Below are positions 1 through 6,288 of a stretch of 9,007 nt of DNA, piece by piece (position 1 is the stretch's first letter; the number at the start of each line of letters is the position of its first letter). The notes under the pieces were generated by a model, which was not told the origin of the DNA, ran no database searches, and was given only the letters and a program-made list of their open reading frames with translations. The DNA lies in NCBI GenBank assembly GCA_945877045.1, contig CAMCQW010000063.1:1-9007 (forward strand), in the 5' to 3' direction. Source of the DNA: Chryseobacterium gleum (GTDB taxonomy: Bacteria; Bacteroidota; Bacteroidia; Flavobacteriales_D; Crocinitomicaceae). The translations under genes were made by a program, and so were the position numbers.

Positions 1-564
1 ACGCACATTATCTAATGTGCAAAGCTCGCCAGTTTCGAGAATCACTTTTAATCGTGCCTTTCCGCATGCTTCTTTAATAGAAGCAATTTCATCAAAAACA
101 AAATTATATTCTCCGGCTAGAAATTTACCACGGGAAATAACCATGTCAATTTCATCCGCTCCTTCATCTACGGCAAATTTCGCGTCGGTAATTTTTATTT
201 CTCTAGTTGATTGCCCTGATGGAAAAGCCGTTGAAACAGAAGCAACTTTAACATCTGTTCCATTAAGAGCCGTTTTTGCAATACGCACCATGGAAGGATA
301 GACACAAACTGCGGCTACATTTGGCACACCTGCATAGACATCATGTAGATGATGTGCTTTGTAACACATTTGTTTTACTTTTCCTGGTGTGTCCTTCCCC
401 TCTAAGGTGGTTAGGTCGATCATACTCAAAACTAAATCAAGCCCTTGACGCTTCGATTCATTTTTAATACTTCGTGTTTGGAATCTAGCAACGCGTTCCT
501 CTACTCCTACCTTATCGATAGAAGGGGATGTTGGTAATTTATTAAAAGAAATAGGAACTTTCAT
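1..564 (-). CDS. deoC: Deoxyribose-phosphate aldolase, 3' end cut by window edge
   Basis: DeoC reversibly cleaves 2-deoxyribose-5-phosphate to glyceraldehyde-3-phosphate and acetaldehyde, a cytoplasmic step in deoxynucleoside salvage. I translated the minus strand from the ATG at 564-562 and obtained 188 codons open to the window edge. Family motifs are clear: IDLTTLEGKDT (about residues 49-59), AAVCVYP (84-90, with the Cys conserved in E. coli), GADEIDMVIS (135-144) and LKVILETGEL near residues 172-181. Asp140 in GADEID corresponds to E. coli Asp102 of the proton relay. The Schiff-base lysine motif (KTSTGK in E. coli) would lie just beyond the window. About 40 residues precede the IDLTTL motif, more than the roughly 15 in E. 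coli, so this is a longer-N-terminus form. The gene lies 75 bp downstream of the acidic-protein gene on the same strand and has its own -7-like element. Identity is very secure; only the C-terminus is unseen. Confidence 0.95.
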   Translation of the reverse strand, partial: MKVPISFNKLPTSPSIDKVGVEERVARFQTRSIKNESKRQGLDLVLSMIDLTTLEGKDTPGKVKQMCYKAHHLHDVYAGVPNVAAVCVYPSMVRIAKTALNGTDVKVASVSTAFPSGQSTREIKITDAKFAVDEGADEIDMVISRGKFLAGEYNFVFDEIASIKEACGKARLKVILETGELCTLDNVR

Positions 565-567
565 AAT

Positions 568-594
568 TATCTTCAAGATATTCCTTCAAAGATA
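568..594. repeat. Short palindrome and imperfect direct repeat upstream of deoC
   Basis: TATCTTCAAGATA at 568-580 is a perfect 6 bp inverted repeat around one central base, starting 3 bases upstream of the deoC start codon. Its right half, CTTCAAGATA (571-580), recurs with one extra A at 584-594 (CTTCAAAGATA). The second copy contains the deoC -7-like element on the minus strand. This could be an operator or a weak hairpin in the leader, but in such AT-rich DNA it may be chance. Confidence 0.3.
587..594 (-). promoter_or_regulatory. Putative deoC -7 promoter element (TATCTTTG)
   Basis: On the minus strand these bases read TATCTTTG, an exact match to the Bacteroidota -7 consensus TAnnTTTG. The element lies 22 bases upstream of the deoC start codon. 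I see no TTG at the expected 17-23 base spacing upstream (a CAA on the plus strand at about 612-618), so the -33 half is weak or missing. deoC may therefore be transcribed partly on its own and partly by read-through from the acidic-protein gene. Confidence 0.4.
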
Positions 595-639
595 AATAAA
601 AGTCAGGGAAAAGAAAATTATGACGGTAAAAACAAACAA

Positions 640-1002
640 CTAGTCCTTATCATCATCATCGTTGGCATCTGGCTTATCATAATCATCTACGTCATCATCA
701 GAATCATCTTCTTTTTCATCGTCCATGTCCTCATCTTTGATTTCATCATCTTTATCCAAATCATCCGCAAAATCATCATCGCTATCGTCAGAAATAATTT
801 TAACTTTTGTTTTTGGCTTTACAATTTTAACCAAATAAATAATTTCATCCGTATCCCAAATTAACGCATCAAGCACTTCTCCTGTAGGAGTTTTAATCGT
901 CGTTAGATGATTAATATACCCATCAGGGAATTCTTTTAAAATTTGCTTTTTCTGTTCAAGAGAAAGTTTGTCATAACTAATTATCGATCTTCTTTTTGAC
1001 AT
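640..1002 (-). CDS. Small conserved protein with extreme Asp/Glu-rich C-terminal tail
   Basis: The function is not known to me. The 120-residue product has two parts. Residues 1-70 look like a folded domain of mixed charge (motifs ISYDKLSLEQK, FPDGY, KTPTGEVLDALIWDTDEIIYLVKI). Residues 71-120 form an acidic tail in which 32 of 50 residues are Asp or Glu, mostly Asp. There is no signal peptide or membrane segment, so it is probably cytoplasmic. I recall similar small acidic proteins in Flavobacteriia, sometimes mislabelled DNA primase, but nothing here resembles a primase. The layout recalls the RNA polymerase delta subunit of Firmicutes (small domain plus acidic tail), as an analogy only. The start at 1002 has an AAAAGGAT stretch upstream and a good promoter match. 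The gene is divergent from radA and followed by deoC. Confidence 0.8.
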   Translation of the reverse strand: MSKRRSIISYDKLSLEQKKQILKEFPDGYINHLTTIKTPTGEVLDALIWDTDEIIYLVKIVKPKTKVKIISDDSDDDFADDLDKDDEIKDEDMDDEKEDDSDDDVDDYDKPDANDDDDKD

Positions 1003-1032
1003 AAATTATATCCTTTTATCAATTCTTCAACG

Positions 1033-1065
1033 CAAAAATAATTGAATTGATATTCCATAAAACAA
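1033..1065 (-). promoter_or_regulatory. Putative promoter of the acidic-protein gene
   Basis: Read on the minus strand, TTG at 1065-1063 is followed after 22 bases by TATTTTTG at 1040-1033. This agrees with the Bacteroidota/Flavobacterium consensus TTG-N17-23-TAnnTTTG. Transcription would start near 1026, leaving a leader of about 24 bases before the ATG at 1002. A run of A on the plus strand (about 1073-1089) lies just upstream of the -33 element and could act as a bent or UP-like sequence. This is the only promoter in the window with both halves well placed. Confidence 0.5.
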
Positions 1066-1176
1066 TCAGACCAAAAAAAAATAAAAAAATATTAACTATC
1101 AAAAGTGAATTACTATTTTTTCCGAAATAATAACTTAATAATTAACTTGATAACAAGTACATTCAATAGATAATTA

Positions 1177-1184
1177 TAACTTTG
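1177..1184 (+). promoter_or_regulatory. Putative radA -7 promoter element (TAACTTTG)
   Basis: TAACTTTG matches the Bacteroidota -7 consensus TAnnTTTG exactly. Only 11 bases separate it from the radA ATG at 1196, so the transcript leader would be a few bases at most. The nearest upstream TTG (1147-1149) is 27 bases away, longer than the usual 17-23, so the -33 half is weak. Confidence 0.45.
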
Positions 1185-1195
1185 ACTTTATTATT

Positions 1196-2551
1196 ATGTC
1201 AAAACAGAAAAGCGCTTTTTTTTGCCAGGAATGTGGATTCGAAGCACCTAAATGGTTGGGGAAATGCCCATCGTGCTCTTCTTGGAACACTTTTGTGGAG
1301 GAAATAGTATCCAATACAAAGAGTGCCCTTCCTTTTTCCGTTGATTCAAGAAATTCCAAACCCACCCCAATAAGTGACATACAGCATCTCGAAGAAAATC
1401 GGATTCCATTACGCGACACCGAATTAAATAGAGTGCTTGGTGGCGGCTTGGTAAAAGGTGCTTTAGTGTTAATCGGAGGAGAACCAGGTATTGGAAAATC
1501 TACCTTAATGCTTCAAATGGCCATTGAGGAACCTTTGACCATTCTTTATGTTTCCGGAGAGGAAAGTGAGCAACAAATAAGAATGAGAGCAGAAAGAATT
1601 GGGATCAAAAATCAAGCATGTCAATTGCTAACTGAGACCAATTTAATCAATATAATCAATCATGCAAAAGCATTAATGCCGCAAATGTTAATCATTGATT
1701 CGATACAAACCTTGTATTTTTCTGCGATTGACAGTTCACCAGGTAGTGTCTCTCAAGTGCGTGAATGTACCGCTCAATTACTTCGCTTTGCGAAGGAAAC
1801 AAACGTGCCCGTTTTTTTAATTGGACACATCACCAAAGATGGCTCTATTGCAGGACCGAAAGTGTTGGAACATATGGTCGATGCCGTACTTCAGTTCGAA
1901 GGCGACAGAAATCATGTGTATCGATTATTGCGTACGGTTAAAAATCGCTTTGGATCAACCAACGAACTGGGGATTTATGAAATGCAAGGAACCGGATTGC
2001 GCGTAGTTGACAATCCGTCAGAAATATTAATTACCAATACGGATAGTAATTTAAGTGGCGTCGCAATTGCCACCACCATAGAAGGGATGCGACCACTGCA
2101 AGTAGAAGTCCAAGCGCTTGTAAGTTCTGCTGCATACGGCACGCCACAACGCTCATCAACTGGTTTTGATGCCAAGCGTCTTAACATGCTTTTAGCAGTT
2201 ATGGAAAAACGATGTGGTTTTAAATTGGCGGCGAAGGATGTATTTTTAAATATTGCTGGTGGAATAAAAGTTGATGACCCTGCCGTTGATTTAGCAGTAA
2301 CGATGGCTGTTTTATCATCTAATGCTGATTTACCAATTCCACAAGGCATTACTTTTGCTGCAGAAGTGGGATTGTCGGGAGAAGTAAGGCCAGTAAATAG
2401 AGCTGAGGTTAGAATTCACGAAGCGCAAAAATTAGGATATAAAACTATATACCTCTCCAAATATAATAAAGGCATCACAATCTCTGACTTCAAAATTAAA
2501 GTAGTGCTTTGTGAAAAAATTGAGGAGGTGGTAAGAAAAGTATTTTCATAG
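1196..2551 (+). CDS. radA: DNA repair protein RadA (Sms)
   Basis: RadA is a RecA-like ATPase that promotes branch migration and processing of recombination intermediates during homologous recombination and repair. The 451-residue length is normal for the family. Domains in order: an N-terminal C4 zinc finger (Cys10, Cys13, Cys24, Cys27, in CQEC...CPSC); a RecA-type ATPase core with Walker A GEPGIGKS at 95-102 and Walker B MLIIDS at 164-169; the RadA-specific KNRFG motif at 249-253; and a C-terminal Lon-protease-like domain from about 280 to 451, which in RadA is not proteolytic. The start at 1196 is well placed, since the zinc finger begins nine residues in. There is no Shine-Dalgarno sequence; a TAACTTTG element sits 11 bases upstream. 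rsmI follows after 28 bases and is probably cotranscribed. Identification is very secure. Confidence 0.98.
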   Translation: MSKQKSAFFCQECGFEAPKWLGKCPSCSSWNTFVEEIVSNTKSALPFSVDSRNSKPTPISDIQHLEENRIPLRDTELNRVLGGGLVKGALVLIGGEPGIGKSTLMLQMAIEEPLTILYVSGEESEQQIRMRAERIGIKNQACQLLTETNLINIINHAKALMPQMLIIDSIQTLYFSAIDSSPGSVSQVRECTAQLLRFAKETNVPVFLIGHITKDGSIAGPKVLEHMVDAVLQFEGDRNHVYRLLRTVKNRFGSTNELGIYEMQGTGLRVVDNPSEILITNTDSNLSGVAIATTIEGMRPLQVEVQALVSSAAYGTPQRSSTGFDAKRLNMLLAVMEKRCGFKLAAKDVFLNIAGGIKVDDPAVDLAVTMAVLSSNADLPIPQGITFAAEVGLSGEVRPVNRAEVRIHEAQKLGYKTIYLSKYNKGITISDFKIKVVLCEKIEEVVRKVFS

Positions 2552-2579
2552 TAAATAGAAAAACAGACGTCGATAAATT

Positions 2580-3257
2580 ATGCCTAGATTGATACTTATA
2601 CCAACTCCAATAGGAAATTTAGAAGATATCACCTTGCGTTCAATCCGTATATTAAGTAGTGCGCAGGTCATTTTCGCTGAAGACACCCGGGTAACGAAAC
2701 GATTGCTTGCACACCTGAACATCACCAACACCATCTTTTCTTTTCATAGTCAAAATGAACACCGTTTATTAGATCGTGTAATTGAAAAAATACAAGAAGT
2801 AGAAACAGCCGTGTTAGTCTCAGATGCTGGGACACCTGGCATTTCAGATCCAGGATTTTTATTGGTACGTGCCTGTATTGAAGCGAACATCCCGGTAGAA
2901 TGCTTGCCTGGCCCAACTGCCTTCGTTCCAGCGCTTGTTGCAAGTGGATTACCTTGTGACAAGTTCGTTTTTGAAGGTTTTTTGCCTCATAAAAAGGGAA
3001 GACAAACTAGGTTGATTTTACTCAGTCAAGAAAGTCGTACGATTATTTTGTATGAATCCCCACACCGACTAATAAAATGCTTGGGGCAAATTGTGGAGTA
3101 TTTTGGTGCCGATCGTAAAATTTGTGTCTGCAGGGAAATTTCAAAGTTTTTCGAAGAATTTGCACGTGGAACGGCAGAAGAAGTTTTAGCTCATTTTCAA
3201 CAAAAAGAAGTGAAAGGAGAAATTGTAATAATCGTTGGCGGGAATCAAATCGACTAG
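2580..3257 (+). CDS. rsmI: 16S rRNA (cytidine(1402)-2'-O)-methyltransferase RsmI
   Basis: RsmI uses S-adenosylmethionine to methylate the 2'-hydroxyl of C1402 in the decoding centre of 16S rRNA. The 225-residue product carries the full tetrapyrrole-methylase-fold signature: PTPIGNLEDIT (8-18), AEDTR (33-37), VSDAGTPGISDPG (80-92), LPGPTAFVPALVASGLP (109-125), FEGFLPHKKGR (131-141), YESPHRL (158-164), and the closing strand KGEIVIIVG (212-220). It is shorter than the E. coli protein (about 286 residues) because it ends after the catalytic fold. This short form is, as far as I recall, usual in Bacteroidota, so I do not read it as truncation. It starts 28 bases after radA with no visible promoter or Shine-Dalgarno sequence. 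Its TAG stop shares bases with the stop of the convergent gene. Confidence 0.96.
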   Translation: MPRLILIPTPIGNLEDITLRSIRILSSAQVIFAEDTRVTKRLLAHLNITNTIFSFHSQNEHRLLDRVIEKIQEVETAVLVSDAGTPGISDPGFLLVRACIEANIPVECLPGPTAFVPALVASGLPCDKFVFEGFLPHKKGRQTRLILLSQESRTIILYESPHRLIKCLGQIVEYFGADRKICVCREISKFFEEFARGTAEEVLAHFQQKEVKGEIVIIVGGNQID

Positions 3258-3267
3258 TGAATCGACT
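3248..3267. repeat. 8 bp direct repeat spanning the convergent stop codons
   Basis: AATCGACT occurs at 3248-3255 and again at 3260-3267, a 12-base period. The first copy lies at the end of rsmI and the second in the last codons of the convergent gene. The shared CTAG sits at the junction. It is probably chance, but a small tandem duplication here could have created the overlapping stops. Confidence 0.3.
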
Positions 3268-3916
3268 TCATTTTTTTACTTAAGGCCTCTAACACTTCTT
3301 CCTGCTTTTTTATATCCGCTTGCTTAGAAGTTTGTTTCGATTTTGTTTCCTCAATTCGCTTTTCATTATCCACAATTTCTTTTTTCATTTTTTCAATATC
3401 ATTTTGATAATCCTTAATGTCATTTTCTAATTGTTTTTGTTCGGAAATGAATTTGTTTTGCACTTGGTTGGCGGCATCTAATTCATTATTAATAATTGAA
3501 GTAACTGTTTTAAGGCCAAAATCTTTAAGTAGTTTGGACCAAACAGCGAATTGCTCCGGATGGTCTTTTTTGTTCAAAAAAGCGCCTCCCAAATCAATGC
3601 CAAATTGAATTGAGAATTGCTCGCCTTTCTTTTCTGTAATCACCGCGTAGGCATCGAAAGTTTTATCCCCTACTGCCTTTGAGCTTCCAATGAGCACCGT
3701 ATGTTCGTCCTTATGTGTTTTATGTTTTCCCCAGTCTTTCATGAATGATTTTAATGCATCTTCTACTTGCTCTTTGGTTGCAAAAGGAATGGAAAGCATA
3801 ATCGCGGGCTTATTTCCTACTGAAAATGTATAATTGCTCTCACTAATTTCAAGCTCTTGAGAAAAGGCGAAGGCAGAACAAATCAAAGCAAATAATAAAA
3901 AGAAGGTCTTGGACAT
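3254..3916 (-). CDS. Predicted exported protein with C-terminal coiled coil
   Basis: I do not recognise a named family. I place the start at the ATG at 3916-3914, giving 220 residues. The open frame extends to an ATG at 3949, but those 11 extra residues would precede a signal peptide that begins MSKTFFLLFALICSAFAFSQ. Cys13 has Ile at position -1, so it is a poor lipobox; signal peptidase I cleavage around residues 17-20 is more likely. Residues about 21-140 form a mixed beta/alpha domain (IMLSIPFATKEQ, HTVLIGSSKAVGDKTFDAY, FSIQFGIDLGGAFL). Residues about 145-216 are rich in Lys, Glu, Gln and Asp with spaced Ile/Leu/Met, typical of a long coiled coil. The product is probably periplasmic. The gene is convergent with rsmI, sharing stop-codon bases, and divergent from holB across 80 bp. 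Confidence 0.8.
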   Translation of the reverse strand: MSKTFFLLFALICSAFAFSQELEISESNYTFSVGNKPAIMLSIPFATKEQVEDALKSFMKDWGKHKTHKDEHTVLIGSSKAVGDKTFDAYAVITEKKGEQFSIQFGIDLGGAFLNKKDHPEQFAVWSKLLKDFGLKTVTSIINNELDAANQVQNKFISEQKQLENDIKDYQNDIEKMKKEIVDNEKRIEETKSKQTSKQADIKKQEEVLEALSKKMKSIH

Positions 3917-3984
3917 ATCGAGAATATTTTCAATAAAAATAATAAACAAAAGGCAATAATTAAACTATACTTTTAAAATTGCGC

Positions 3985-3992
3985 TAATTTTA
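3985..3992 (+). promoter_or_regulatory. Possible holB -7 element (TAATTTTA)
   Basis: TAATTTTA matches seven of eight positions of the Bacteroidota -7 consensus TAnnTTTG and ends four bases before the holB ATG at 3997. Used as such, transcription would begin at or very near the start codon, giving a leaderless message. A second seven-of-eight match, TACTTTTA, lies at 3968-3975 and would leave a short leader. No TTG is well spaced for either, so both are tentative. Confidence 0.3.
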
Positions 3993-3996
3993 CATT

Positions 3997-5115
3997 ATGC
4001 AATTTTCACAGATAATTGGGCAGCATTCACTAAAAGAGGATTTTATTCATGAGATTAATTCAGGAAGAGTAAGCCATGCAAAGTTATTCGCTGGAAAACA
4101 TGGTTACGGGACTCTTTCCTTAGCGCTTGCGTTTACACAATATTTAATGTGCGAAAACAAGGAAGAAAAAGATAGTTGCGGTACCTGTCATTCCTGCACA
4201 CAAATGAATGATTTTGTGCACCCCGATGTACATTTTGTATTTCCTGTTGTCTTAGCAAACAAAGGGATTTCTAATACTTATTTGGCAGAATGGCGGGAAC
4301 AACTTAAAGAGAGCACTTACTTCGATTTGCTTCATTGGACCAATATAATTGACACAAAAGAACGACAACCAATTATTGGCACAGAGGAGAGTTTGGATAT
4401 TCAGAAAAAATTAAACCTGAAGTCATACCAAGGTGATTACAAAGTAATGATTATCTGGTGTGCAGACGAAATGAATGCTACCTGTTCGAACAAATTATTA
4501 AAAATAATCGAAGAACCGCCTCCCAAAACTTTATTTATTTTAGTAACAGAAAAACCACAAAAACTACTGCCAACAATTCAATCGCGAACACAAGTGATAA
4601 TTGTACCGAGAATCACTTTAACAGATTTAACAAGCGAGTTAGTTAACAATCAAGAGGTGGAAGATAGAATTGCGCAAACAATTTCCGCGTTTTCAGAAGG
4701 GGATTTTATTCGAGCAGCAGAATTAGTAAAAGATGACGCAGCCAATCTAGAATACAGAAATCAATTTATGAGCTTGATGCGTTGCACCTATAAAAAAGAT
4801 GTCATTGCCATGTTAGATTGGGCAGAAGAAATTGCTGCCTCTTCAAAGGAACGACAAAAACTATTTATTTTGTATAGCTTACACATGCTAAGACAAAGTC
4901 TTGTAAATAATTACATTGGCATCTCTAGCTTACCGGTTTCAGACGAAGAAGCCTCATTTATCGAAAAATTTTCTCCTTATATTTCAGGGAATAACATTAG
5001 TGACTTCTTAAGCACGTTTGATCAAGCGTATTACCACATAGAAAGGAATGCTTTCGGGAAATTACTTTTTACACAAATGTGTTTTCAAACAATGAGGTAC
5101 ATTCACCAAGCATAA
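3997..5115 (+). CDS. holB: DNA polymerase III delta' (clamp-loader) subunit
   Basis: Delta' is the stator subunit of the clamp loader that places the sliding clamp on primed DNA. The 372-residue product shows the AAA+ clamp-loader pattern: an N-terminal IIGQHSLKEDF segment; a degenerate Walker A at 33-40 (GKHGYGTL, with Thr39 where the lysine should be); a zinc-binding set Cys52, Cys61, Cys64, Cys67; a Walker-B-like stretch at about 149-160 (MIIWCADEMN); the NKLLKIIEEPP motif at 165-175; and the sensor-1 region IQSRTQ at 195-199. Loss of the P-loop lysine argues for the non-ATPase delta' and against DnaX (gamma/tau). The C-terminal third (about 210-372) is a helical domain, as expected. ricT follows after 30 bases, the same order as in Bacillus. 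Identification is strong; the exact start rests on the family N-terminus. Confidence 0.92.
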   Translation: MQFSQIIGQHSLKEDFIHEINSGRVSHAKLFAGKHGYGTLSLALAFTQYLMCENKEEKDSCGTCHSCTQMNDFVHPDVHFVFPVVLANKGISNTYLAEWREQLKESTYFDLLHWTNIIDTKERQPIIGTEESLDIQKKLNLKSYQGDYKVMIIWCADEMNATCSNKLLKIIEEPPPKTLFILVTEKPQKLLPTIQSRTQVIIVPRITLTDLTSELVNNQEVEDRIAQTISAFSEGDFIRAAELVKDDAANLEYRNQFMSLMRCTYKKDVIAMLDWAEEIAASSKERQKLFILYSLHMLRQSLVNNYIGISSLPVSDEEASFIEKFSPYISGNNISDFLSTFDQAYYHIERNAFGKLLFTQMCFQTMRYIHQA

Positions 5116-5120
5116 TTTTG
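5113..5120 (+). promoter_or_regulatory. Putative ricT -7 promoter element (TAATTTTG)
   Basis: TAATTTTG is an exact match to TAnnTTTG and overlaps the holB stop codon. A seven-of-eight copy, TAACTTTA, follows directly at 5121-5128. The ricT ATG is at 5146, leaving a leader of about 10-20 bases. No TTG is seen at the expected -33 position. An internal promoter here would allow ricT-gldH and the following genes to be expressed apart from holB. Confidence 0.4.
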
Positions 5121-5145
5121 TAACTTTACCAAAAAATTAAAAACA

Positions 5146-6288
5146 ATGGGTTGTAGTTCATGTGGGTCAGATGGTGGAACACCAAGAGGATGTAAGAATA
5201 ATGGTACATGCAGTTCTGGTGGTTGCAATAAATTAGAAGTCTACGATTGGCTTGCAAATATTTCATTGCCATCAGGGCAAAAAACATATGATATTGTCGA
5301 GGTTAGATTTAAAAGTTCAAGAAAAGGCTTTTATAGAAATGCGGATAACATTTCCTTGTGCGTCGGAGATGTTGTTTCCGTAGAAACAGCACCTGGTTAT
5401 GATGTTGGGGTGGTTTCTATTGTTGGAGAATTAGCTCGGATACAAGTGAAAAAGAAATCCCCTGGATTTAAACCGATGGAAACTCGAAAAATTATTTCTA
5501 TAGCATCACAAAAAGAAATTGATAGTTGGATAAAAGGGCGTTCATTGGAACCAGAAACGATGAATAAATCAAGGGTCATGGCACTAAAACTTGGCTTGGA
5601 GATGAAAATATCTGATGTTGAATTTCAAGCTGACATGTCAAAGGCTATTTTTTACTATACAGCGGAAGGAAGAATTGATTTTCGACAGTTGATAAAAGAC
5701 ATGGCTGATGAATTCAAAATTCGTATCGAAATGAGGCAGATTGGCTCACGTCAAGAATCTTCTCGTTTAGGAGGAATTGGATCTTGTGGGCGGGAATTAT
5801 GTTGCAGTACTTGGTTAACCGATTTTAGATCCGTCTCCACATCCGCTGCTCGATACCAACAATTATCACTAAACCCACAAAAACTAGCAGGGCAATGTGG
5901 AAAATTAAAGTGCTGTTTGAATTACGAATTAGACATGTACTTAGACGCAATTAAGTCGTTTCCTAAAACTGATACAAAACTGAAAACTGAAAAAGGAGAG
6001 GCCCTTCATATTAAAACCGACGTGTTCAAACGACTGATGTGGTTTGCAATTCCGGGTGAAAATGGATTAATTGCACTCAGCCCTGAACAGGTTAAAAAGA
6101 TTCACGAACTTAATAAAGCCGGAACAATTCCTAAAGATCTTACCGCCTTTACCTACGTAGTTGAAAAAGAAGTGGAAATAGGGTACGAAAATGTTGTTGG
6201 TCAAGATAGTATTTCCCGTTTTGCAAACAACAATAAGAATAAAAACAAAAATAGAAACAAGCATAAATTTGTGCCAAAAAATAAGTAA
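5146..6288 (+). CDS. ricT: RicT/YaaT-type PSP1-domain protein with Cys-rich N-terminus
   Basis: In Bacillus, RicT (YaaT) works with RicA and RicF in an Fe-S-containing complex that affects RNase Y, mRNA processing and developmental signalling. Its role in Bacteroidota is not established to my knowledge. The 380-residue product has a PSP1 core with the conserved GGIGSCGRELCC (209-220) and LNPQKLAGQCGKLKCCLNYE (242-261), placing Cys214, 219, 220, 251, 256 and 257. It also has an N-terminal Cys cluster (Cys3, 6, 16, 22, 27) before a VYDWL segment, which I recall in Bacteroidota homologues and not in the Bacillus protein. The C-terminus (about 360-380) is an Asn/Lys-rich basic tail. The protein has no signal peptide. 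It follows holB, as in Bacillus (holB-yaaT), and its stop overlaps the gldH start by one base (TAATG), implying coupled translation. Confidence 0.9.
   Translation: MGCSSCGSDGGTPRGCKNNGTCSSGGCNKLEVYDWLANISLPSGQKTYDIVEVRFKSSRKGFYRNADNISLCVGDVVSVETAPGYDVGVVSIVGELARIQVKKKSPGFKPMETRKIISIASQKEIDSWIKGRSLEPETMNKSRVMALKLGLEMKISDVEFQADMSKAIFYYTAEGRIDFRQLIKDMADEFKIRIEMRQIGSRQESSRLGGIGSCGRELCCSTWLTDFRSVSTSAARYQQLSLNPQKLAGQCGKLKCCLNYELDMYLDAIKSFPKTDTKLKTEKGEALHIKTDVFKRLMWFAIPGENGLIALSPEQVKKIHELNKAGTIPKDLTAFTYVVEKEVEIGYENVVGQDSISRFANNNKNKNKNRNKHKFVPKNK

Noticed and set aside
17..467. Plus-strand open frames across positions 17-467
   Set aside because: They lie opposite deoC, whose minus-strand translation carries clear family motifs; the plus-strand products resemble nothing.
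1975..2349. Minus-strand 124-codon open frame inside radA
   Set aside because: It is fully covered by the conserved RadA coding sequence; no start context or family resemblance.
3934..3941. TATTTTTA on the minus strand as a -7 element for the exported coiled-coil gene
   Set aside because: Only seven of eight positions match, in an A/T-rich spacer where such matches are frequent, and no TTG is properly spaced.
3917..3949. Longer N-terminus (start at 3949) for the exported coiled-coil protein
   Set aside because: The extra 11 residues would sit ahead of a standard signal peptide beginning at 3916 and would spoil its n-region.
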